A DNA stretch of 12,384 bases from an uncultured Clostridium sp. (GTDB lineage: Bacteria; Bacillota; Clostridia; TANB77; CAG-508), in NCBI GenBank assembly GCA_946545035.1, contig CAMNND010000027.1, forward strand, positions 1-12,384, in the 5' to 3' direction. Both the position numbers and the translations under genes were made by a program. The notes under the pieces were generated by a model. The model made no database searches, was not told the DNA's origin, and was given only the letters and a program-made list of their open reading frames with translations. This document shows positions 7,023-12,384 of the stretch, one piece after another (within the stretch, counting starts at the first letter, position 1; the number at the start of each line of letters is the position of its first letter).

Positions 7023-7844
7023 TTACTTTTTTAACTCATCTATAGCTTGTTTATACTGTTCCTCATTCGGTGCTTTTCCATGCCATTCCGCTTTATCTTC
7101 CATGAAGGAAACGCCTTTTCCCTTTGTTGTTATGGCAATAATTGCTGTTGGTTTTCCTTTTTTAGTCTTTGCTTTATCAAAGGCTTTTATTAGTGCTTTT
7201 ATATCGTTTCCATGAACAATTAACACGTTAAATCCAAACTTTTCAAACTTTCCTTCGATATCATCAAGACCTTTTACATCTTTGATAGTTCCATCTATTT
7301 GTAAATTATTATTGTCCACTATAACACATAAATTATCTAATTTATATTTGCTTGCAGTCATAGCAGCTTCCCATACTTGACCTTCTTCAACTTCTCCATC
7401 TCCAAGTACGCAATATACTCTATATCCTAAACTTTTCATCTTTGAATTCAAAGCCATTCCATTTGCAATAGATAAACCTTGTCCAAGCGATCCAGAGCTA
7501 CTATCAACTCCTGGTACCTTATTCATATCTGGATGTCCTTGTAGTTTACTTCCTAGTTTTCGAAAAGTAGTCAATTCACCTTTATCAAAATATCCTTTTC
7601 TTGCAAGTACAGCATATAGAGCAGGCGAACAATGTCCTTTAGATAGAACTAGTCTATCTCTTCCTTCTGCTTTTGGATCTTTTGGATTAATATTCATTTG
7701 ATTAAAGTATAATACTGTTAGTATATCTGCACAAGAAAGTGAACCTCCTGGATGACCAGATCCAGCAGAGTATACTTCTTCAATAATTCCAATTCTAACT
7801 TCTTTTGCAATATTTTCTAAAGCTTTAACATTTGTTATTTTCAT
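7023..7844 (-). CDS. Transketolase, N-terminal subunit (split enzyme)
   Basis: The 273-residue protein is the diphosphate-binding half of transketolase. The thiamine diphosphate motif runs from GDGEVEEGQ (148-156) to NNN (178-180). The substrate and cofactor histidines are visible in SGHPGGS (29-35), SKGHCSPALYA (68-78) and GHPD (103-106). GQGLSIANGMALNSK (121-135) matches the following helix. With the 310-residue partner it transfers two-carbon ketol units between sugar phosphates in the cytoplasm. The ATG has a full AAAGGAGG site. It is the first gene of a two-gene operon. Confidence 0.94.
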   Translation of the reverse strand: MKITNVKALENIAKEVRIGIIEEVYSAGSGHPGGSLSCADILTVLYFNQMNINPKDPKAEGRDRLVLSKGHCSPALYAVLARKGYFDKGELTTFRKLGSKLQGHPDMNKVPGVDSSSGSLGQGLSIANGMALNSKMKSLGYRVYCVLGDGEVEEGQVWEAAMTASKYKLDNLCVIVDNNNLQIDGTIKDVKGLDDIEGKFEKFGFNVLIVHGNDIKALIKAFDKAKTKKGKPTAIIAITTKGKGVSFMEDKAEWHGKAPNEEQYKQAIDELKK

Positions 7845-7886
7845 ATATATTCCTCCTTTGTTTGCTTACACTTTTCCTTTATTTTA

Positions 7887-7915
7887 GTTTTATCAATTTT
7901 TCATATTTTTAGCAA
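7887..7915 (-). promoter_or_regulatory. Candidate promoter of the transketolase operon
   Basis: TTGCTA (7910-7915) and TAAAAC (7887-7892) are 17 bp apart on the minus strand. The -10 is a weak match. Further upstream lies a short inverted repeat, ACAAT-A-ATTGT, near 7969-7979. The real start is uncertain. Confidence 0.35.
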
Positions 7916-8002
7916 TATCTTTTATTAAAATTTATGAAATTCAAATTTAAATCTCATAACAAATACTACAATAATTGTCTCTAAATATTATTTATAAAAA
8001 GC

Positions 8003-8038
8003 AAAAAAGGAACTATTTACTTTTAAATAGTTCCTTTT
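8003..8038 (-). terminator. Terminator of the P-loop kinase gene
   Basis: A perfect 15-bp stem (8005-8019 with 8024-8038) around a 4-nt loop ends in a T-run on the minus strand (8008-8003), followed by GC and five more T. It lies 14 bp past the stop codon. Confidence 0.9.
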
Positions 8039-8052
8039 ATCTCATTTCTAAA

Positions 8053-8838
8053 TTATCTACAAGCTGCAATCTGCGAACTTTTGGGTGTTATTGGATTAAT
8101 TCCTGTTGAATCAGCTATTACAACTCCATTTCTTAATTGAACAATTGGTCTTGGATCTTTTTGTCTTGAAAATTCAGAAATTCTAAATCCTGTAGTTATT
8201 CTTTTATTATTAATATTTGGTCTGCTCATTTCCATTAGATTATCAGCAATTTTATCAATAGTCTTATTCAACGATTCCATATCACTATCATTTTTTATTA
8301 CATAATCTGATTGATAACCAAAATCATCAATCGCAGAAAACTTAACTCTATTTGCAAAAGCTTCTTCGCCATATTCATAGAATGATGGACCATACTGAAC
8401 AGTATATGACTTTATAGCTTTCATTCGGTTAGCTAATCTATCATATCTAGTTTGATAGTCCGCTTTTATACATAAAGTCAAGTTACATTTAAAAAAGTAA
8501 TCACACATTGGTAAATAACACCAATCTACAATCACAAAATCTTTACCAGCACCAAGTTTAGTAACAGCCTCTTCTATCCTGTTACTAACATAATCTTTTA
8601 TTACCTCAATCCAACCATTCATGGCATCTTGTGATGCAAAGAAGTAATTTTGATTTATTACTCCCTCTTTTTTCTCGACTCCAATTTTCTTAAATACTTC
8701 ACTTTCAAGTTTTTCCGTTGCCTCTCTAAAAAATGGATCTACATCTATGAATACTGCATTAGGTAATCTTTTTGCTAAGCCTCTTGAAACAGTTGATTTT
8801 CCAGCACCTGAACCGCCACTAATTCCAACTATTTTCAT
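8053..8838 (-). CDS. P-loop kinase of the uridine kinase/dephospho-CoA kinase type, substrate unknown
   Basis: The 261-residue protein opens with a textbook Walker A, GISGGSGAGKST (5-16), followed by FIDVDPFF (30-37), where the second aspartate corresponds to the substrate-binding or catalytic acid of the nucleoside and CoA kinases. A hydrophobic strand ending in Asp, FVIVDW (101-106), looks like Walker B, and an arginine-rich LID-like segment RYDRLANRM (131-139) follows. A late DYVIKND (178-184) resembles the Gmk/CoaE C-terminal strand. The last ~55 residues form a non-canonical extension. This is not a good match to a standard full-length CoaE or Udk, so I leave the substrate open. It is monocistronic with an AAAGGAGG site and its own terminator, next to ssrA. 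Confidence 0.75.
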   Translation of the reverse strand: MKIVGISGGSGAGKSTVSRGLAKRLPNAVFIDVDPFFREATEKLESEVFKKIGVEKKEGVINQNYFFASQDAMNGWIEVIKDYVSNRIEEAVTKLGAGKDFVIVDWCYLPMCDYFFKCNLTLCIKADYQTRYDRLANRMKAIKSYTVQYGPSFYEYGEEAFANRVKFSAIDDFGYQSDYVIKNDSDMESLNKTIDKIADNLMEMSRPNINNKRITTGFRISEFSRQKDPRPIVQLRNGVVIADSTGINPITPKSSQIAACR

Positions 8839-8876
8839 AAAGACCCTCCTTTCATCTCTCTTTTACCTTGTCCGAT

Positions 8877-8885
8877 ATTATATCA
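8877..8885 (-). promoter_or_regulatory. Extended -10 promoter of the P-loop kinase gene (candidate)
   Basis: TGATATAAT on the minus strand fits the extended -10 pattern TGnTATAAT, about 40 bp before the ATG. There is no good -35 box at the usual distance. Confidence 0.45.
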
Positions 8886-8968
8886 TTAATTACCACTAAA
8901 AGTAAATATATATGTTGATTTTTTATGGTATTAAGTATACCTATTATTTCTACAAAAAACTAAAACTT

Positions 8969-8997
8969 ATTGTACCATATATTCTTATTTTTGTCAA
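8969..8997 (-). promoter_or_regulatory. Strong upstream promoter of the P-loop kinase gene
   Basis: TTGACA (8992-8997) and TACAAT (8969-8974) are 17 bp apart on the minus strand. This would give a leader of about 120 nt with a small GGTAT/ATACC hairpin. Confidence 0.75.
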
Positions 8998-9039
8998 CTT
9001 ATGTAAACTTTTTTCTGAAATATTGAGCCCTGATGCTAC

Positions 9040-9070
9040 AAAAAAAAATCAATCCACTAAGATTGATTTT
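9040..9070 (-). terminator. Terminator of ssrA
   Basis: A 10-bp stem AAAATCAATC/GATTGATTTT (9061-9070 with 9045-9054) closes a 6-nt loop and leads into nine T on the minus strand, 9 bp past the tmRNA CCA end. Confidence 0.9.
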
Positions 9071-9079
9071 CTTGTTATT

Positions 9080-9435
9080 TGGTGGAGCTGAGGAGAATCG
9101 AACTCCTGTCCAATAATTCTTCCACATAAACTTCTCCGAGTGCAGTTTGTTATCTAAAATTCCAACACAAACTAGTTAACAAACAAACTTATTTGTATTG
9201 TAGCTATTTAAAATACCCACTATTTCCATAGCATGAAATAGCTTCGTTTCCCACTAAATCGACGCCTTATTCTATAACGTGGGAATTATAGGTAAGACGC
9301 GCCGCACTAATTAGGCAGCGTAAGCTAATTCGTTATTAGCGTTTATATTTATTTTGCTTTTTTATAGTGGCCAAAGCAACCATCCACTACTCGCTATTTA
9401 TATTTCTAAATTACTGTCGAAACCGTTACAGCCCC
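9080..9435 (-). ncRNA. ssrA: Transfer-messenger RNA (tmRNA)
   Basis: The 356-nt gene has the tmRNA hallmarks. The 5' end GGGGCTG pairs with the 3' CAGCTCC to give a 7-bp acceptor stem, followed by A and encoded CCA. The 3' part holds a T arm (GGAGTTCGATTCTCC), and the 5' end continues into TAACGGTTTCGACAG. The internal tag frame is at 9311-9340. With SmpB it rescues stalled ribosomes and tags the unfinished protein for proteolysis. The promoter and terminator are both clear. Confidence 0.96.
9311..9340 (-). other. tmRNA proteolysis tag reading frame
   Basis: From the likely resume codon GCT the frame reads A-N-N-E-L-A-Y-A-A and then TAA. The ending AYAA and the length of nine fit known Firmicute tags. 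The frame is open upstream by several codons, so the exact resume codon is inferred. Confidence 0.8.
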
Positions 9436-9453
9436 ATATTTAATACATAAACT

Positions 9454-9482
9454 ATTATACTCTATATTTAGTCATTTATCAA
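9454..9482 (-). promoter_or_regulatory. Promoter of ssrA
   Basis: TTGATA (9477-9482) and TATAAT (9454-9459) are 17 bp apart on the minus strand, about 18 bp before the tmRNA 5' end. Confidence 0.8.
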
Positions 9483-9495
9483 TTAATTTTATAAT

Positions 9496-9532
9496 AAAAG
9501 TACGCCGAGATGAAAGAATTCCATCTCGGCGT
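9496..9532 (-). terminator. GC-rich terminator of the small membrane protein gene
   Basis: A perfect 11-bp stem ACGCCGAGATG/CATCTCGGCGT (9502-9512 with 9522-9532) with a 9-nt loop is followed on the minus strand by ACTTTTATT. It is much GC-richer than the other terminators here, like the gene it serves. Confidence 0.8.
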
Positions 9533-9541
9533 GGGTCTAGA

Positions 9542-9916
9542 TCATTTTACTACTTCATGGTATTCATGACGCAGTATTCCTTTTTTGTCGTAGCCTCTGT
9601 GTGCATCTAGAATGACGGTATCACCAACTTCGACTCTGCGGTATAGTTCCTCATCGTCAAAGTCAATGGTTTTACCATCTATCTCAATGTACACGTTGTG
9701 CTCTACGAATACCCCAATTGGAAGTGTTGTCTTCGATGTCTTGATGCCTTCATTGCTGATGGCTTCCTTCTTAACAACTTTACCTTCCTCCTGGACTACT
9801 TTGTACTCATACTTCTTGCTCCGGTATACTCCAACGCTGAAGCAACCAATAACAAAGAGAATAAGAACAATAAGCACAACCACAACAAGAGCTCCAAGAA
9901 TCTTAATAATGATCAT
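9542..9916 (-). CDS. Small membrane-anchored protein of raised GC content, function unknown
   Basis: The 124-residue protein has one strongly hydrophobic segment at about residues 2-31, a short basic stretch (YRSKKYEYK), and a soluble part of about 85 residues that looks like a small beta-domain (VYIEIDGKTIDFDDEE, then VEVGDTVILDAHRGYDKKG). The positive residues after the helix suggest a cytoplasmic C-terminus, but this is not certain. I do not recognise the family. An upstream GTG overlaps the AAAGGG site, so the ATG at 9914-9916 is chosen. I counted 50 G/C in the 120 bases 9541-9660, against 29 in 10081-10200 of hpf, so its base composition differs from its neighbours and it may be acquired. 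It is monocistronic with its own promoter and terminator. Confidence 0.8.
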   Translation of the reverse strand: MIIIKILGALVVVVLIVLILFVIGCFSVGVYRSKKYEYKVVQEEGKVVKKEAISNEGIKTSKTTLPIGVFVEHNVYIEIDGKTIDFDDEELYRRVEVGDTVILDAHRGYDKKGILRHEYHEVVK

Positions 9917-9958
9917 TAAAAACACCCTTTCTACAGAATTATTTGGATTGCACCTTTT

Positions 9959-9987
9959 ATTATACCATAATTTATGTCACCTTTCAA
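9959..9987 (-). promoter_or_regulatory. Promoter of the small membrane protein gene
   Basis: TTGAAA (9982-9987) and TATAAT (9959-9964) are 17 bp apart on the minus strand. Confidence 0.75.
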
Positions 9988-10000
9988 TTTTGACTATTAC

Positions 10001-10031
10001 AAAAAAGAGAATGCTTGTTGCATCCTCTTTT
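10001..10031 (-). terminator. Terminator of hpf
   Basis: A 12-bp stem (10003-10014 with 10020-10031, one G-U pair) with loop AACAA ends in six T on the minus strand, 21 bp past the stop codon. Confidence 0.88.
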
Positions 10032-10052
10032 ATTTTCTTATTAAATTATACT

Positions 10053-10583
10053 CTATTCTGGTTCAACTATTCCAAAGTTAACTCCATCTTTTAATTTAAA
10101 TATAACATTAACTTTGTTTGTATCAGCATTTACAAATGTTAAGAACATATTATTTGATTCTTGTAATTTAATTTTAGCATCTTCTACTGCTGTTGGTCTA
10201 ACTTCATAATATGTTGTTTTTAATACTTCTTTTTCTACTTCATGGCTATTTTCATTAAAACTAATAACTTCTTGATCCTTGATAGATCCAGATGTCATTT
10301 GTTTTTCTTTCTTAGCTTTAGTCTTTCTAATTTGTCCTTCTAAAATATCAATATCTTTATCTATAGATGCATATAAATCATTTTTTTCTGTTACTGCTCT
10401 ATAAAAATTTCCATTTATATTTGCAGATAATTCAGCAACTTGGTTCTTTCCTTCTGTTTTAATTGTTGCTTTTACATCTATTTCCTCATCTGTATATTTT
10501 TGTAGTCTTTCACACTTTTTCTCAACATACTCTTTAATTGCTTCTGTTGCTTTTAACTCTTTTCCTGTTATTTTTATGTTCAT
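10053..10583 (-). CDS. hpf: Ribosome hibernation promoting factor, long form
   Basis: The 176-residue protein is a long-form HPF, which drives formation of inactive 100S ribosome dimers in stationary phase. Residues 1 to about 100 form the S30AE domain (MNIKITGKEL, then a basic helix and LYASIDKDIDILEGQIRKTKAKKEKQ). A linker of about 20 residues leads to the C-terminal dimerisation domain (about 120-176) with YEVRPTAVEDAKIKLQES and the end segment VNVIFKLKDGVNFGIVEPE. An upstream in-frame GTG lies within 2 nt of the AAGGAG site, so the ATG at 10581-10583 is preferred. It is monocistronic. Confidence 0.95.
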   Translation of the reverse strand: MNIKITGKELKATEAIKEYVEKKCERLQKYTDEEIDVKATIKTEGKNQVAELSANINGNFYRAVTEKNDLYASIDKDIDILEGQIRKTKAKKEKQMTSGSIKDQEVISFNENSHEVEKEVLKTTYYEVRPTAVEDAKIKLQESNNMFLTFVNADTNKVNVIFKLKDGVNFGIVEPE

Positions 10584-10631
10584 AAAAACCACTCCTTCCT
10601 AGTATCTTTTGTTTTGTAATGCTGTGATTTC

Positions 10632-10660
10632 ATTATATATGCTTTTATACTTTTTTTCAA
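10632..10660 (-). promoter_or_regulatory. Promoter of hpf
   Basis: TTGAAA (10655-10660) and TATAAT (10632-10637) are 17 bp apart on the minus strand, giving a leader of about 45 nt. No sigma-B-like site is evident. Confidence 0.78.
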
Positions 10661-10739
10661 GATTTATTAGTACTTTTTATTTTATAAATATCAAATTGTT
10701 CTAAATCCTAGAAAAATCGATTATTTATAAACTTACTAT

Positions 10740-10768
10740 TTACTATTGCATTTGCTTTATGATATAAT
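10740..10768 (+). promoter_or_regulatory. Promoter of the plus-strand hypothetical gene
   Basis: TATAAT (10763-10768) is preceded by TGA, making an extended -10. A weak TTACTA -35 lies 17 bp upstream (10740-10745). It is divergent from the hpf promoter. Confidence 0.7.
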
Positions 10769-10791
10769 ATGTAAACTAGAAGGAGGTTTAT

Positions 10792-11148
10792 ATGAATAAA
10801 CAACTTTTTATTATGAATAATGCAAGCAATATGCTTCCAAAAAAATATATTAATGGATTAATTATAGAAATAAATAAACTGGATATAAGTAAACATATGA
10901 AAGAGCTTATGTTAGTTGCTTCTACTAATTTACTTTCTCCAACAAAAACATCAAAAGGAATTATATATCAAATTGAATCCTTTAAGAAACAAGCACAAGT
11001 TATTCCTGATAAAACCAAAAGCAAATATTTAAATAGCATAATTGATGATTTAAATTCTTTGCCTATGCATGATCTTGTTGAAACAATTGATGAACTAATT
11101 TATTTCTTACAGAAAAACGAGATTAGTATTACTGTAAAAAATAACTAG
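10792..11148 (+). CDS. Hypothetical protein, 118 residues
   Basis: I do not recognise this protein. It is soluble, lysine-rich and probably all-helical, with no membrane segment, signal peptide, cysteine or obvious catalytic motif. The ATG has an ideal AGAAGGAGG site 5 nt upstream and a clear promoter, and its AT-rich composition is like its neighbours, so it is likely a real native gene. It is the only complete plus-strand gene in the window. It lies divergent from hpf and convergent with the phospholipase gene, with which it shares a terminator. Confidence 0.8.
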   Translation: MNKQLFIMNNASNMLPKKYINGLIIEINKLDISKHMKELMLVASTNLLSPTKTSKGIIYQIESFKKQAQVIPDKTKSKYLNSIIDDLNSLPMHDLVETIDELIYFLQKNEISITVKNN

Positions 11149-11174
11149 TATAAGATTTAATTAAATACAAATAT

Positions 11175-11210
11175 AGAGCATATAATTTAATTATATGCTC
11201 TTTTGTTTAT
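11175..11210. terminator. Bidirectional terminator between convergent genes
   Basis: An 11-bp stem AGAGCATATAA/TTATATGCTCT (11175-11185 with 11191-11201) closes a 5-nt loop. The plus side continues TTTGTTTATTT, a good U-run. The minus-side run is weaker. The right arm contains the stop codon of the phospholipase gene (11191-11193). Confidence 0.8.
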
Positions 11211-12063
11211 TTATTAATTCCATAATCCTGTCTTTATTGTCCATTATGGTTTTATAACCTATATTTATGCACTTATCCACATCGTCTATTACCATTAAAC
11301 TTGTACCACTTGCATCAATTTCTATAGCAAGGTCAGCCTCTTTCTGCGCAGCTCTTACATCTTTTAAAGAAAATATATCAACAGTCCTTAATATTATTCC
11401 TAGTACATTTTCATCCTTCGAATCATAATCATCTAGCTTGAAACTAAGTCCAATTGTTATATCTGCGCCCATATCTTTTAAGACTTTTACTGGTAAATTG
11501 TCTCTTGTTCCACCATCTATAAAATTATAATTTCCAATATTACTTGTAGTAAATATTCCTGGAAAGGCCATACTTGATCTAACAACTTTTCCGATTGGAA
11601 TATCATATAGATAATCAATAGCTCCATTCTTAAGACCAAAATCTTCTGATAAAAAAATACATTCTTTGGTTGATATAGTATCAACTGTAGCAACAGCTAG
11701 TGGTATCTTAACATCAGATATAGATTTACAACCTTTTTTCTCTACATTATCTTGAATAAACTTTTCTAATCGTTCCCCAGGGATTAATCCTTTAAGCTTT
11801 AACTTTTTACTTGTCAAATAAGATCCAACAGATGTAATAATAGGTCTTTTTTCAATTTTAATTAGTTTTTTATATGATTTAAATATTAAGTCTTTCATTT
11901 CGTCACAAGAAAATCCAGCAGCATATAAAGCTGTTGTCATCGAACCAGAACTAGTCCCTGATATATAATCCGGTTTAATACCTAGCTCCTCGAGAGCTTT
12001 AATAGCTCCTATATATGCAATTCCTTTCAGACCTCCACCTGCGAAAGCAATACCTAACTTCAT
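11191..12063 (-). CDS. Patatin-like phospholipase (RssA-type)
   Basis: The 290-residue protein has the full patatin catalytic set: the oxyanion-hole loop AGGGLKG (8-14), the nucleophile elbow GTSSGS (36-41) with Ser38, SSMAFPGIF (163-171), and the DGG motif with catalytic Asp183 in FIDGGTRDNLPV (181-192). Members of this group are cytoplasmic serine acyl-hydrolases acting on phospholipid or other acyl esters through a Ser-Asp dyad. No signal peptide or membrane helix is present. The ATG has GAGGAGG upstream. It is monocistronic and divergent from the partial gene at the right edge. Substrate and physiological role are unknown. Confidence 0.93.
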   Translation of the reverse strand: MKLGIAFAGGGLKGIAYIGAIKALEELGIKPDYISGTSSGSMTTALYAAGFSCDEMKDLIFKSYKKLIKIEKRPIITSVGSYLTSKKLKLKGLIPGERLEKFIQDNVEKKGCKSISDVKIPLAVATVDTISTKECIFLSEDFGLKNGAIDYLYDIPIGKVVRSSMAFPGIFTTSNIGNYNFIDGGTRDNLPVKVLKDMGADITIGLSFKLDDYDSKDENVLGIILRTVDIFSLKDVRAAQKEADLAIEIDASGTSLMVIDDVDKCINIGYKTIMDNKDRIMELINKQKSI

Positions 12064-12089
12064 AAAAGACCTCCTCTTTAAGCTTTTTA

Positions 12090-12118
12090 ATTATAACTCT
12101 ATGTATAGTATTTGTCTA
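12090..12118 (-). promoter_or_regulatory. Promoter of the phospholipase gene
   Basis: TAGACA (12113-12118) and TATAAT (12090-12095) are 17 bp apart on the minus strand, about 27 bp before the ATG. Confidence 0.75.
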
Positions 12119-12132
12119 ATAAAAAGATAAAT

Positions 12133-12161
12133 TTGATTTTTGGGCAACATAATGTTATAAT
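12133..12161 (+). promoter_or_regulatory. Promoter of the right-edge gene, with a possible operator
   Basis: TTGATT (12133-12138) and TATAAT (12156-12161) are 17 bp apart. The spacer end carries an inverted repeat AACAT-A-ATGTT (12146-12156) touching the -10 box, which could be a repressor site. It is divergent from the phospholipase promoter, with only 14 bp between the two -35 boxes. Confidence 0.7.
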
Positions 12162-12204
12162 AGACGTTGGCTATCCAAAATACTTTTGAAAGGGGCATCG
12201 CGAA

Positions 12205-12384
12205 ATGAATTATCGTGTTGCAAAAGCCTACGCTGAGATGAAGAAAGCTAAGTACAATCCTGATGGTACGCCGAAGGAGAATGCAAAAGCCTCAGCAAAA
12301 GACACTACCGAAACACCTAAAACTATTGACCACTTGGTACCTAAGCCTTTTGGCAGCATTGTAGACCCGTGGTTCAGACGGTGT
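12205..12384 (+). CDS. Partial gene running off the right edge, unknown, raised GC
   Basis: An open frame begins at ATG 12205-12207, 9 nt after AAAGGGG, and stays open for 60 codons to the window end. The protein starts MNYRVAKAYAEMKKAKYNP and continues through a Lys/Ala/Thr-rich stretch to VPKPFGSIVDPWFRR. I do not recognise it. There is no signal peptide or membrane segment in this part. I counted 52 G/C in the 120 bases 12241-12360, well above the local background and close to the gene at 9542-9916, and its AAAGGG-type binding site is also similar. The clear promoter and site make it a likely real gene, and the 3' part is missing. Confidence 0.7.
   Translation, partial: MNYRVAKAYAEMKKAKYNPDGTPKENAKASAKDTTETPKTIDHLVPKPFGSIVDPWFRRC

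Noticed and set aside
9612..10094. Plus-strand frame of 160 codons spanning the small membrane protein gene and the end of hpf
   Set aside because: It crosses two terminators and a promoter of minus-strand genes, with no start signals, so it is chance.

Overview
The window is AT-rich, with dense, short-spaced genes, strong AGGAGG-type ribosome binding sites, TTGACA/TATAAT-type promoters (most of those I found have exactly 17 bp between the boxes) and hairpin-plus-T-run terminators. Together with a split transketolase, a long-form hibernation factor and the predicted tmRNA tag ANNELAYAA, this points to a low-GC Gram-positive bacterium, most likely an uncultured member of the Clostridia. The species cannot be named from this sequence. 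Almost everything is housekeeping and is read on the minus strand (right to left).

Layout from left to right. 1-77: tRNA-Gly(UCC), minus. 166-1566: a two-gene minus operon, an MmcQ/YjbR-MGMT fusion followed by a hotdog thioesterase. 1696-1874: two identical tRNA-Gly(UCC) genes in tandem with their own promoter and terminator. 2003-5794: a minus operon in transcription order rsmE, a lysine-rich membrane protein with a TTG start, yicC, rpoZ, gmk. It is preceded by a strong promoter and a leader that contains an intrinsic terminator. 6029-7844: the two halves of a split transketolase. 8053-8838: a P-loop kinase of unknown substrate. 9080-9435: ssrA (tmRNA). 9542-9916: a small membrane-anchored protein with raised GC. 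10053-10583: hpf. 10792-11148: an unrecognised plus-strand gene. 11191-12063: a patatin-like phospholipase, convergent with it. 12205 to the right edge: the 5' part of a second GC-raised gene on the plus strand.

The housekeeping genes centre on translation and nucleotide supply: 16S rRNA methylation (rsmE), RNA turnover (yicC), the RNA polymerase omega subunit, GMP to GDP (gmk), three glycine tRNAs, ribosome rescue (ssrA) and ribosome hibernation (hpf). The transketolase supplies pentose phosphates.

The least explained items are the H1-like lysine-rich domain joined to four membrane helices, the terminator inside the rsmE leader, and two small genes of about 42-43% GC in a background near 25%. 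I see no CRISPR array, transposase, integrase or phage structural gene. The two long non-protein stretches, 1567-2002 and 8839-9541, are accounted for by tRNA and tmRNA genes and their signals.
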